The translations under genes and the position numbers were made by a program. The notes under the pieces are model-generated. The model made no database searches, was not told the origin of the DNA, and saw only the letters and a program-made list of their open reading frames with translations. A stretch of DNA of 25,468 bases, from NCBI GenBank assembly GCA_905200945.1, contig CAJKMG010000026.1, forward strand, positions 1-25,468, read 5' to 3'. The first letter of the stretch is position 1. Every line of letters begins with the position of its first letter. Below are positions 7,615 through 15,297 of this stretch, in pieces. The DNA is from an uncultured Akkermansia sp. GTDB lineage: Bacteria; Verrucomicrobiota; Verrucomicrobiia; Verrucomicrobiales; Akkermansiaceae.

Positions 7615-8505
7615 TCAACGGTAAAACCCGCGGAGGGGTCCCAAGCCCGCCAGCTTCATCAATTTATTCATGGCTTTTTCATACAGGAAAAACGCCTGTT
7701 GCATGCAGCACAGCACGGGCATTAAGGGATGCTCCGCCTTTTTTGCGCCAAGCTCTTCCAAAAACCGGTCCGGATCCTTGTCGTCAAAACCGGGATGCCG
7801 TTCAAACGCCCGGCGCCCCTCCAGGTGGATGACGCCTTTCCCGGAATACAGGCAGTCCAGATGATGTTGCGCCGCCACGAGAGACAGCAGCGTCTGATCG
7901 TGCGTATGAGCAGCAAAATTGGGGCGGCAACGGCTTTCTTCTTCCTGGGTGGCAGAAGACACCAATTTGAACTGACGGCATAAATCCATCCATTCATGGA
8001 GAATTCGGAGGCTTTGTTCCGACTTTTTCAAGAAAAGGAAAGATCCCTGAATCAGGGGAGCTTGTTCAAAACACCCGCTATCCAGCTTCAATTCATCAAA
8101 AACGCTCTGCTTGCACCACCGCGTAAGGTCTCCCGTATAATAGGAAATATTTACGCCCGGCATCAAATCCTGCCCCTTCTCCCGGAGCCATTGGACAAAC
8201 GGCTCCAAGGAATGATGGAAAAGCCTCCCCGGGGGACGACCCGCATCCGTATAAAGCAGGTAATCCCCTTCTTCCAAATGTTCCAGCTCCTTGAGAATGA
8301 TGAAAGGCTTCCATACCCAAAACCCGGCGCCCTGCAAATTCGAATCAAACCAGGGAATGGACTCCCTGATTCCTTCCCTCTCCAGGCGATTAAGATTCCA
8401 ACAGGACAACTCCACTGAGGAATCCGCCAGCTTCAGGCTCATCATCTGCATCCATTGCCGCAAACGATAGCCGCGGGTCGCGAAAGAACAATATCGGATA
8501 GCCAT
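7615..8505 (-). CDS. Putative GT-A-type glycosyltransferase, polysaccharide cluster
   Basis: This 296-residue soluble protein lacks a signal peptide. The central stretch GFWVWKPFIILKELEHLEEG followed by DYLLYTDAG (about 61-89) is the best clue. A WKP-x-I-hydrophobic block followed by GDYxxYxDAG is seen in nucleotide-diphospho-sugar transferase-like proteins of capsule and LPS loci, where the Asp (D87) would contact a metal or the sugar nucleotide. A later HTHDQTLLSLVAAQH segment (about 207-221) fits the same family type, in which an H-D-Q motif recurs. The sugar is unknown. The ATG at 8505 has a consensus promoter about 63 bases upstream and no upstream gene within 280 bases, so it may be transcribed alone. 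The enzyme class is moderately supported; the specific function is not. Confidence 0.72.
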   Translation of the reverse strand: MAIRYCSFATRGYRLRQWMQMMSLKLADSSVELSCWNLNRLEREGIRESIPWFDSNLQGAGFWVWKPFIILKELEHLEEGDYLLYTDAGRPPGRLFHHSLEPFVQWLREKGQDLMPGVNISYYTGDLTRWCKQSVFDELKLDSGCFEQAPLIQGSFLFLKKSEQSLRILHEWMDLCRQFKLVSSATQEEESRCRPNFAAHTHDQTLLSLVAAQHHLDCLYSGKGVIHLEGRRAFERHPGFDDKDPDRFLEELGAKKAEHPLMPVLCCMQQAFFLYEKAMNKLMKLAGLGPLRGFYR

Positions 8506-8789
8506 ACTCCCATATTCCGGTGGAAACGCATATCCCTAAAAACGGGAACGCATCTTCTGCGTCCGTATCTATAACGAGTTGTAAATCCGCTGTCAATGGA
8601 AAACTTTAACGGAGAATAATCTCCGTACATGGAACATGGATCGGAACAGAATCTTTTTAATCGCAAAAAATTCTATTCATCCATATAAGCCATTTATAGT
8701 TATTTTTTTATAGTTACACTCAAACTTTTTGAAGAACAGGCGGATTTACAATCCCCCGTTCAAATATTCCACAATGCCCGGAATTAGAC
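8506..8789. other. AT-rich intergenic region with short repeats
   Basis: This 284-base non-coding stretch separates two minus-strand genes. Besides the promoter at 8568-8596 it holds a perfect inverted repeat ACGGAGA-ATAA-TCTCCGT (8609-8626) just upstream of the -35 box, a ten-base direct repeat TTTATAGTTA (8693-8702 and 8707-8716), and CGGATTTACAA on the plus strand (8741-8751), which matches the promoter-spacer element in inverted orientation. I see no convincing terminator for the 8790-10055 gene. Confidence 0.55.
8568..8596 (-). promoter_or_regulatory. Consensus sigma70 promoter upstream of the 8505 gene
   Basis: On the minus strand, TTGACA (8596-8591), a 17-base spacer and TATAGA (8573-8568) form a near-perfect promoter. 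The predicted start near 8561 gives a leader of about 55 bases. The spacer contains CGGATTTACAACTCG (8589-8575), which resembles the palindrome inside the spacer of the 11068 gene promoter and may be an operator. Confidence 0.68.
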
Positions 8790-10055
8790 TCATCCACGGG
8801 CCGTCTGCTCCGCAGCCAGCCTCTTGTCCAAATCAAGGGCCGCGCCAATGGCCGCATCCATGTTGTAGTATTCCCACTCCGCAAAACGGCCTAATAAATA
8901 AACGCCTTTCGGTTCCAGGCGCTCCTTTAGTTCCCGTATGAGGGTCCGGCTGAAGGCATCCTGAACGGGATAAGTATATTCTTCCCAGTGATGGGCCAGA
9001 TACACAGGGGAAAAGGGAATAAGCTCCAGCTGGCGCCTGATTTCCCCTTCCGTCATTTGCTCGGAAAATTCAATAGTCGCGGTAGTGATGTCCCCGTTAT
9101 TATTATTTCTGGAAAAATTCCCCGTGCAAATGATCCGGTGGGAACGGTGGGACGGAGAGGGCATGTAAATCCAGCTGTAATCATTGGGGGAAATCCGGCA
9201 AAGCACGGAAGTGGTTCCGTGAGAGCGCAATTCTGAAATCCGGGGGAAAAACGGGCGCAATTCGTCCATGCAGGGGAAACACTCCCCAAGCTGCCTGACA
9301 TTCCCCGTAAAGACAACTCTGTCAAACAATTCTCCCTGGACAAGCCATTTCCCGTCCTTCGGGAGGATATTTACGGCTTCCTCCCGGTACCTGACCTTGA
9401 GGCCGCGAGCCAGCGTGTCCGCCAAAAACTGTGAACCGCCGTTTTTCGCATAAAAGAAAGAGCTGTGCACCATGGTGCTTTCATTGACGTGCCCAATATT
9501 GTTCAACAGGATTTCCGCCACGCTCGGCATGGGAAGCTTGTCTTCCAGCCAATCCATGGCGATTTGGCTGATATCCTGCCTCCACACTTTGTTATTGTAC
9601 GGCGTGAAATAAAGGCTGCTCAGGGTTTTTCCGAAACGGTTCAGAAAAAATTCACCCAAAGAGCGGGGCTCCGCGGGAGGATTCCTGTAAAGTTCCAGCA
9701 GTTCATGGACGATGGAGGAGCGGACGGCCTCGGGGAACTGGTCGAGGTGGTTTTCAATGGGATAATCCACCACAGCCCCGCCCTCCAGGGAAATGACAGC
9801 CCGGCGCCGGGCGGAAACAAAATCGCGCTCCCTGTCAAACCGGGACCAAAACCAGTCCAGCACTTCCTGCCGCCGGGAATTGAACACATGGCCACCCACC
9901 CGATGATACAGGTTCCCCTGCACTTCCGTGCATTTAATCAGGCCGCCGGGCCGGGAGTCCCTCTCATAAACGACCACCTCATGACCTTTCTTCAGCAACA
10001 TTCCGGCCATGGACAATCCGGAAACCCCGGCTCCGATCACAGCATATTTCATCAT
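8790..10055 (-). CDS. FAD-dependent oxidoreductase/mutase, UGM- or protoporphyrinogen-oxidase-like
   Basis: This 421-residue flavoprotein has an N-terminal FAD-binding Rossmann fold. It starts MMKYAVIGAGVSGLSMAG (GxGxxG at residues 8-13), continues to VVVYERDSRPGGLIK, and has GGHVFNSR where UDP-galactopyranose mutases carry their GxHIFHT-like motif. FTPYNNKVWRQDI and WLEDKLPMPS fit the amine-oxidase-like proteins found in polysaccharide clusters and usually annotated as protoporphyrinogen oxidase or NAD(P)-binding protein. The C-terminal GVYLLGRFAEWEYYNMDAAI is the FAD-contacting tail. In this setting a sugar-nucleotide mutase or oxidoreductase role is more likely than haem synthesis. I chose the ATG at 10055 (or the adjacent 10052) because it begins the Rossmann strand; a GTG at 10085 would add ten unconserved residues. 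The gene lies 29 bases after the 10085-11068 gene and is probably in its operon. Confidence 0.8.
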   Translation of the reverse strand: MMKYAVIGAGVSGLSMAGMLLKKGHEVVVYERDSRPGGLIKCTEVQGNLYHRVGGHVFNSRRQEVLDWFWSRFDRERDFVSARRRAVISLEGGAVVDYPIENHLDQFPEAVRSSIVHELLELYRNPPAEPRSLGEFFLNRFGKTLSSLYFTPYNNKVWRQDISQIAMDWLEDKLPMPSVAEILLNNIGHVNESTMVHSSFFYAKNGGSQFLADTLARGLKVRYREEAVNILPKDGKWLVQGELFDRVVFTGNVRQLGECFPCMDELRPFFPRISELRSHGTTSVLCRISPNDYSWIYMPSPSHRSHRIICTGNFSRNNNNGDITTATIEFSEQMTEGEIRRQLELIPFSPVYLAHHWEEYTYPVQDAFSRTLIRELKERLEPKGVYLLGRFAEWEYYNMDAAIGAALDLDKRLAAEQTARG

Positions 10056-10084
10056 GGGATAAAAAGACCAATTTATTGACGCCA

Positions 10085-11068
10085 CTATCTGGCGAAACGG
10101 GATAATTTCACAGGATGGAGGTACAGGTATTCCTCCGGAAAGGAGGCAAGTAACTTGCCGAGGTCACCTCCGGAAGAAGACACGAGCCCTTCAATAACGC
10201 CATTCATGGCTTCAAAGTGTTCCGGATCCTGGGGAAACCAGACGTTTCCCGACCTGTATTGCGTGTCCTCCAGCGTAGCCAGCTTTGTTCCGGGAAGAAG
10301 CTGCAACGCCGTGGGAATGGCCAGCTCCACAAACATGTTCCAAGCGGAGAACACTTCAAGGATACGGCAAAAATCGTCCAATTTCCCTTTCGGAATGCAG
10401 ACAATGTCCGAATATCCGAAAACGACAGGATAGGAATACCGGTATTTTTTAATCCGGTGCTTCCAGTAATTCAGTAAATGCCATACCCTGCCTTTCAACA
10501 CTTTCCAATTCGCCCAAATCCCACCGGAGCTCCATTTGGGCAGAAACATGCGTACACGCGACAATTCATCATGCCGCATGAGGTTCCTGGATTTTAAAAT
10601 CCGCCTGGCCTCCTCATAGGACGGAACATTCCTGTTGACGCTTTCCGCATCAATACCGGGGGGAGTTATGGAAAAACGGTGAGCTTCCGCCGTTCCCCGG
10701 TAACACACCGGCAGAGAAACATCCACAAAACCGTCAAGGTAACACGTATCCTCCCCATGGATTCCCAGCAGGGACGGCGTTGAAAATTCGTCAAACCTGG
10801 GATTTAAAAGAAGATCGTCTCCGATGATGAGAAGATAATCGCCATCCAGCTGCCTGATTCTTTCCCTGGACTGCAAAATATAATTATAGAACTGGAAAGA
10901 ATTCCCGAAAACGGAACATACGTCAGGGGCATCTCCCTTGTAGTAGGGCATTAATTGAAGCAGCCCGGAAAAGCGTCTTGAATAAAGCTCTCTGATTACC
11001 GGAATGTTACGTTCATACTGATGGTTGAACAACACAACAAGAGACGTTTTCCGGGAAGAAGTATCCAT
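10085..11068 (-). CDS. Hypothetical polysaccharide-cluster protein with GT-A-like segment
   Basis: I do not recognise a named family for this 327-residue protein. It starts MDTSSRKTSLVVLFNHQYERNIPVIRELY and contains DGDYLLIIGDDLLLNP, a hydrophobic strand ending in an acidic pair like the DxD region of GT-A glycosyltransferases. No signal peptide or membrane helix is evident. The C-terminal half has many aromatic residues (WANWKVLKGRVWHLLNYWKH) and a conserved-looking VFGYSDIVCIPKG. I chose the ATG at 11068 because the 75 codons upstream look non-coding and contain a promoter. It precedes the FAD enzyme by 29 bases and is divergent from a GT2 gene, so a role in surface-glycan assembly is likely. 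It could be a glycosyltransferase or an accessory protein. Confidence 0.62.
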   Translation of the reverse strand: MDTSSRKTSLVVLFNHQYERNIPVIRELYSRRFSGLLQLMPYYKGDAPDVCSVFGNSFQFYNYILQSRERIRQLDGDYLLIIGDDLLLNPRFDEFSTPSLLGIHGEDTCYLDGFVDVSLPVCYRGTAEAHRFSITPPGIDAESVNRNVPSYEEARRILKSRNLMRHDELSRVRMFLPKWSSGGIWANWKVLKGRVWHLLNYWKHRIKKYRYSYPVVFGYSDIVCIPKGKLDDFCRILEVFSAWNMFVELAIPTALQLLPGTKLATLEDTQYRSGNVWFPQDPEHFEAMNGVIEGLVSSSGGDLGKLLASFPEEYLYLHPVKLSRFAR

Positions 11069-11169
11069 GGTCGTTTGATGTAGAGGAACAAACCGTACCC
11101 TCCAACATAAATTATTGGAAAAAAAGGATTTGCTCTCTGAGTGAATGCACCGTAAAAAGAGGGTGAGAC

Positions 11170-11199
11170 ATATTACACGGATTCCAAATCCGGAGTCAA
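11170..11199 (-). promoter_or_regulatory. Promoter of the 11068 gene with a palindrome in its spacer
   Basis: On the minus strand, TTGACT (11199-11194), an 18-base spacer and TAATAT (11175-11170) form a strong promoter. The spacer holds the perfect inverted repeat CGGATT-TGG-AATCCG (11192-11178), ideally placed for a repressor or a MerR-like regulator. The predicted leader is about 95 bases. Confidence 0.62.
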
Positions 11200-11481
11200 G
11201 GTTAAATTTTGAAAGAAAGGAACTTCTGAAAATAAGCTTCCCCAATGACCGGGATCTTCCGTCTTCATGATTCCATCCGGATAACCCCATCAATTCCCGT
11301 TCCGGCAGAAATACCCATACCCGCCGGAACGCCCGTATTTCAAAGAAAGCTGCTGTTCATCAGCTTTATTCCCTTTCTGGGAAGCGGCTCTCCTGCCATG
11401 CGGCAACAATCGCACGCAATTTCTTTTCAATCACAGCGGATTTGGAATTCCCCAATCGAATTTGGAATTCGTTATTTTTAG

Positions 11482-11505
11482 ACAGTTTAAAAAAACTTAA
11501 ACTGT
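11482..11505. repeat. Perfect 9-bp inverted repeat before the GT2 gene
   Basis: ACAGTTTAA (11482-11490) and TTAAACTGT (11497-11505) flank AAAAAC. A -10-like TATTCT (11507-11512) follows immediately, with the GT2 ATG at 11518. The repeat would therefore cover the -35 and spacer zone of a leaderless promoter and is best read as an operator, though an RNA hairpin is possible. Confidence 0.6.
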
Positions 11506-11517
11506 TTATTCTAATTC

Positions 11518-12549
11518 ATGATTTCAGCCATTCTTCTTTGTTACAATCAGAAACGTTTTATCAAGGAACAGTTCCGGGCTATTTTAAGACAGGATTATCC
11601 TGGAGAATGGGAAATAATTATTTCGGACGATTTTTCTCAGGACGGTTCTTTTGAATGCCTGGAAGAAATGGTGGAAAAAGAGGGAGAAGGACGGCGTATT
11701 ATTCTCCACCGTAACGAAAGCAACCGGGGAATTGCAGGAAATTTGCAACGTGCCGTTCATTTGTCCCGCGGAGAATGGATTATCAAGTTTGACGGCGATG
11801 ACATCGCCCGGGAAGACAGGATTTCCTCGTTGGTGTCTCTGGCGGAAAAATATCCCGGTCATCTGGTTTACTGCCATTCTTATAATGAAATCAATGAAGA
11901 TGGACAACCCGCTTATGGACGCATGCTGCCAGACTCAGATTCCGTCGTCGTCAAACCCTACAGGGAATGTATTTTTGATATTTCCCATGTTTACAGCTGT
12001 TTTGGCGGAAATGCCATGTACCACAGGTCTTTGTTCAGCGACTTCGAATATTTGCCTTCAGGCCCCGGCATTGCGGACGATACGATGCTGTCCATGCGCG
12101 CCTATTTGAAAAAATCAGGCATGGTCGCATCCGGCAAAAGGTGTTCGTACTATCGGAGACACAACAGCAATATCTGCAATTTTAAGAGCGGGAACCCCAG
12201 GACAATCCTGATCAAGAGATCGGAATTCCTGATAACAACCTGGATCATGATTATGAAAGAGGTATACGGAAAGCATAAGTCCGGGGAAATAACATACCAG
12301 ACCGCCGATCGCCTGATGAGGCTGATTCAGGCGGAACAGAGAAGGCTCCTGCTCTTCCCCTATGCTTCATTCGATAACAGCCTTCTTACCAAACTCAAAT
12401 GGTTTTGGAACATCCTGCAATGCAGACCGGGGCTCTGGCTGGTCAGCATTCCAAGATTGCTCCCGTTTTGCCTGCTGCAGAGGTATTTGAACATTAAAGA
12501 CCGGATAAAAAGTCTCCCTTTTTTCACTAATCACAGAGGGTCCGCATAA
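11518..12549 (+). CDS. GT2-family glycosyltransferase
   Basis: This 343-residue protein has the inverting GT2 (GT-A) fold. It opens ISAILLCYNQKRFIKEQF, followed by the acidic pair in IIISDDFSQDGS (D37, D38), RNESNRGIAGNLQRAVHLS, and the DxD motif KFDGDDIAREDRI (about 90-102) that binds the metal and the UDP- or dTDP-sugar. A GPGIADDTMLSM segment (about residues 181-192) fits the ED-type catalytic site region. The C-terminus is basic, with a hydrophobic stretch (LWLVSIPRLLPFCLLQ) that may contact the membrane. The gene is more AT-rich than its neighbours (12241-12300 has 24 G+C of 60), which hints at acquisition of the polysaccharide block by transfer. It is divergent from the 11068 gene, with palindromes between them. 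The donor sugar is unknown. Confidence 0.87.
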   Translation: MISAILLCYNQKRFIKEQFRAILRQDYPGEWEIIISDDFSQDGSFECLEEMVEKEGEGRRIILHRNESNRGIAGNLQRAVHLSRGEWIIKFDGDDIAREDRISSLVSLAEKYPGHLVYCHSYNEINEDGQPAYGRMLPDSDSVVVKPYRECIFDISHVYSCFGGNAMYHRSLFSDFEYLPSGPGIADDTMLSMRAYLKKSGMVASGKRCSYYRRHNSNICNFKSGNPRTILIKRSEFLITTWIMIMKEVYGKHKSGEITYQTADRLMRLIQAEQRRLLLFPYASFDNSLLTKLKWFWNILQCRPGLWLVSIPRLLPFCLLQRYLNIKDRIKSLPFFTNHRGSA

Positions 12550-12603
12550 AAACAGGGAGGAAAATAAACGGACTGATACCCTGCTTCCCTCCCTTCCATC
12601 ATC

Positions 12604-12650
12604 GGGAAAAAAGAAAAGCCGTTCCGCCGGGCAGGCCTGCGCGGAACGGC
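12604..12650 (-). terminator. Rho-independent terminator of the metK-ahcY operon
   Basis: The stem GCCGTTCCGC (12618-12627) with GCGGAACGGC (12641-12650) is a perfect ten base pairs with a 13-base loop. Read on the minus strand it runs into TTTTCTTTTTTCC, the expected U tract. It lies 24 bases past the ahcY stop codon. It has no T tract on the plus strand, so it is not an obvious terminator for the GT2 gene. Confidence 0.85.
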
Positions 12651-12674
12651 CGGGAAAAGAGAACCTTGACAAGT

Positions 12675-14090
12675 TTAATACCTGTAAAAGTCCGGCTTGT
12701 AAGGCCCTTCCACCGGAACGCCGATGTAATCCGCCTGCTCCGGACGCAGGACAGTCAGCTTGCACCCGATCTTGGCGAGATGCAGCCGCGCCACTTCCTC
12801 ATCCAGCACCTTGGGCAGCACTTCCACGCCCACGGAACGGTCTTTACGGGTATTCCACAATTCCAGCTGGGCCAGCACCTGGTTGGCGAAGCTGTTGGAC
12901 ATCACGAAGCTGGGATGGCCCGTAGCGCAGCCCAGGTTGACCAGCCTGCCTTCCGCCAGCAGGTACAGGCTGTTGCCGGACGGGAACGTGTAGCGGTCCA
13001 CCTGGGGTTTGATGTTAAGATGCCTGATGCCGGGATACGTCTGGAGCTTGTGTACCTGGATTTCATTGTCGAAGTGGCCGATGTTGCAGACAATAGCCTG
13101 GTCCTTCATCTTTTCCATGTGTTCGATGCGGATGATGTTGCAGTTCCCCGTGGTGGTCACGTAAATATCCGCCCAGCCCAGCGTGTCTTCCACCGTCAGC
13201 ACGCGGTAGCCTTCCATGGCAGCCTGAAGGGCGCAGATGGGGTCTATTTCCGTCACGACCACCTGGGCCCCCATGCCGCGCAGGGACTGGGCACAGCCCT
13301 TGCCTACGTCCCCGTAGCCGCAGACGACGGCCACCTTTCCGGCAACCATCACGTCCGTGGCGCGCTTGATGCCGTCCACCAGGGACTCGCGGCAGCCGTA
13401 CAGGTTGTCAAACTTGGACTTGGTCACGGAATCGTTCACGTTGATGGCCGGAATCAGCAGGCGGCCGGCGGCCTGCATCTGGTACAGGCGGTGCACGCCG
13501 GTGGTCGTTTCCTCGGAAACGCCTTTCAGCTCGGGGAGCCAGCGATGGAAAATGCCCGGAGTCGCCGCGGCAATTTTTTTCAACAGGGCCTTGATGACTT
13601 CCTCTTCTTCCGATTCCGACGGGGTATCCACCCAGTCGGAGCCTTCCTCCATTTCATACCCGCGGTGGATAAGCAGGGTGGCGTCTCCGCCGTCGTCCAC
13701 AATCAGCTGCGGCCCCAGCCCGTCCGGAAAGTTCATGGCCTTCCACGTGCAGTCCCAGTATTCCTGCAGCGTCTCCCCCTTCCAGGCGAAGACGGGGGTG
13801 CCGGATTTGGCGATGGCGGCGGCGGCGTGGTCCTGGGTGGAGAAAATATTGCAGCTCGCCCAGCGGACGGAAGCGCCCAGAGCCGTCAGCGTCTCAATCA
13901 GCACGGCCGTCTGCACCGTCATGTGCAGGGATCCCATGATGCGTACGCCCTCCAGGGGCCTGGCGGCGGCGTACTTTTCACGCACGGCCATCAGGCCGGG
14001 CATCTCATGCTCCGCAATATCCAGTTCCCTGCGTCCGAAATCCGCCAGTCCGATATCGCGCACCTTGTATTGTTCCGTTTCTGAAAACAT
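12675..14090 (-). CDS. ahcY: Adenosylhomocysteinase (S-adenosyl-L-homocysteine hydrolase)
   Basis: This 471-residue protein hydrolyses S-adenosylhomocysteine to adenosine and homocysteine, which relieves product inhibition of methyltransferases and feeds the methionine cycle. The diagnostic motif is SCNIFSTQDHAAAAI (79-93), the SAH-hydrolase signature. Others are HMTVQTAVLIETL (56-68), NVNDSVTKSKFDN (217-229, with the substrate-binding Lys) and the NAD-binding loop GYGDVGKG (258-265). The C-terminus GPYKPDFYRY matches the family tail, with Phe where His is usual, and supplies the Lys/Tyr that reach the partner subunit's NAD in the tetramer. The length fits the bacterial form that carries an extra insert. 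It lies 22 bases downstream of metK, ends in a strong terminator, and is cytoplasmic. The assignment is certain. Confidence 0.97.
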   Translation of the reverse strand: MFSETEQYKVRDIGLADFGRRELDIAEHEMPGLMAVREKYAAARPLEGVRIMGSLHMTVQTAVLIETLTALGASVRWASCNIFSTQDHAAAAIAKSGTPVFAWKGETLQEYWDCTWKAMNFPDGLGPQLIVDDGGDATLLIHRGYEMEEGSDWVDTPSESEEEEVIKALLKKIAAATPGIFHRWLPELKGVSEETTTGVHRLYQMQAAGRLLIPAINVNDSVTKSKFDNLYGCRESLVDGIKRATDVMVAGKVAVVCGYGDVGKGCAQSLRGMGAQVVVTEIDPICALQAAMEGYRVLTVEDTLGWADIYVTTTGNCNIIRIEHMEKMKDQAIVCNIGHFDNEIQVHKLQTYPGIRHLNIKPQVDRYTFPSGNSLYLLAEGRLVNLGCATGHPSFVMSNSFANQVLAQLELWNTRKDRSVGVEVLPKVLDEEVARLHLAKIGCKLTVLRPEQADYIGVPVEGPYKPDFYRY

Positions 14091-14112
14091 GTCTGTAAGA
14101 GTTATCGTAGAA

Positions 14113-15297
14113 TTAATGGAGAAGTTGTTTCAGGAAGGCCAGGCGCGTTTCGTCCAGCTGTTCCCAGGGCAGCTCCGGATTGGTGAAATGCCCGTAATGC
14201 GTTGTCTTCCGGTAAATAGGCTGAAGCAGGTTCAGCTGTTCCACCATATCCGCAGGCTTGAAGGAAAAGATGCTTTCCAGCGCATTTTCAATGGATATTT
14301 CCTCCACCTTCCCGGTACCGAACGTATCCACCCGGATGGAAACCGGAGCGGGGTAGCCGATGGCGTAAGCCACCTGCAATTCACATTTGTCCGCCAGTCC
14401 GGCAGCCACAATGTGCTTGGCAACCCAGCGGCACATATACGCGGCGGAACGGTCCACCTTGGACGGGTCTTTCCCGGAAAAGGCTCCGCCGCCGTGGCGC
14501 CCCATGCCGCCGTACGTGTCCACAATAATTTTGCGGCCCGTCAGGCCGGAATCCCCGTGGGGACCTCCCACCACGAATTTCCCGGTGGGGTTGATGAAGT
14601 ATTCCGTCCTCTCATCCAGAAGCTCCGCAGGAAGCACATTTTTAATGAGTTTGACGCAATATGAGTAAATCGTGTCATGGTCCACGTCTTCCGTGTGCTG
14701 GGTGGAAATAACTACGTTTTCAATATGCGCGGGACGCCCGTCTTCGTCATAGGCCACAGCCACCTGGGACTTGCAGTCCGGGCGCAGCCAGTCCACATGC
14801 CCGCGTTTACGCCGCCTGGCCAGCTCAATGAGCAGCTTATGCGCAAATACGATGGGGGCCGGCAGCAGCTCCGGAGTCTCGTTCGTTGCGAAGCCGAACA
14901 TAATTCCCTGGTCTCCGGCGCCCTGCTCCGCATGGCCCTTGCCCTCCGCCTCCCGGGCGTCCACCCCCTGAGCAATATCCGGGGACTGTTCCGTGAGCAG
15001 GTTTGTGAAAAAGACGGTATCCGCATGGAAAACATCGTCGTCCTGCCTGTTGCAATACCCGATCTCCCGAATAGCCTGGCGGGCGATTTTCTCCGGATCA
15101 ATCACCGCTTTGGTCGTCAGCTCTCCGGCAATAATGACCATATTGCTTTTCACCAGCGTTTCACATGCAACGCGGCTAGTTTTGTCTTGAGCCAGGCAGG
15201 CGTCTAAAATAGAGTCGGAAATGTAGTCGGCCACCTTGTCCGGATGGCCTTCACCAACGGATTCCGACGTAAAGATGTGAGGGGTGTTTCTGCTCAT
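14113..15297 (-). CDS. metK: S-adenosylmethionine synthetase
   Basis: This 394-residue enzyme makes S-adenosylmethionine from methionine and ATP, releasing phosphate and pyrophosphate. Family signatures are present: FTSESVGEGHPDKVADYISD (ATP and Mg site with the conserved His), GAGDQGIMFG (nucleotide-binding hexapeptide region), and GGGAFSGKDPSKVDRSAAY (the P-loop-like motif). The length matches bacterial MetK. It is the first gene of a two-gene operon with ahcY, pairing synthesis of the methyl donor with removal of the spent product. The ATG at 15297 lies only 37 bases from the start of the divergent SahR-like regulator gene, so no SAM riboswitch fits in front of it. Control is more likely by that regulator at the inverted repeat in the shared spacer. 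Confidence 0.97.
   Translation of the reverse strand: MSRNTPHIFTSESVGEGHPDKVADYISDSILDACLAQDKTSRVACETLVKSNMVIIAGELTTKAVIDPEKIARQAIREIGYCNRQDDDVFHADTVFFTNLLTEQSPDIAQGVDAREAEGKGHAEQGAGDQGIMFGFATNETPELLPAPIVFAHKLLIELARRRKRGHVDWLRPDCKSQVAVAYDEDGRPAHIENVVISTQHTEDVDHDTIYSYCVKLIKNVLPAELLDERTEYFINPTGKFVVGGPHGDSGLTGRKIIVDTYGGMGRHGGGAFSGKDPSKVDRSAAYMCRWVAKHIVAAGLADKCELQVAYAIGYPAPVSIRVDTFGTGKVEEISIENALESIFSFKPADMVEQLNLLQPIYRKTTHYGHFTNPELPWEQLDETRLAFLKQLLH

Larger units (their letters stand above)
11069..11517. other. Divergent intergenic control region, polysaccharide block
   Basis: This 449-base non-coding region lies between the divergent 11068 and 11518 genes. It carries the minus-strand promoter (11170-11199), two further palindromic elements on the plus strand, CGGATTTGGAATTCC (11437-11451) and CGAATTTGGAATTCG (11457-11471), spaced exactly 20 bases apart, and a nine-base inverted repeat at 11482-11505. 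Frames through it (for example 11245-11481) show no protein-like composition. Confidence 0.6.

Noticed and set aside
12618..12650. Terminator for the GT2 gene on the plus strand
   Set aside because: Read on the plus strand the stem is followed by CGGGAAAAGA, with no T tract; it fits the minus-strand ahcY end instead.
12666..14084. A 472-codon frame on the plus strand opposite ahcY
   Set aside because: It is the antisense shadow of a highly conserved enzyme; the translation is rich in His, Gly and Val with no protein-like motif.
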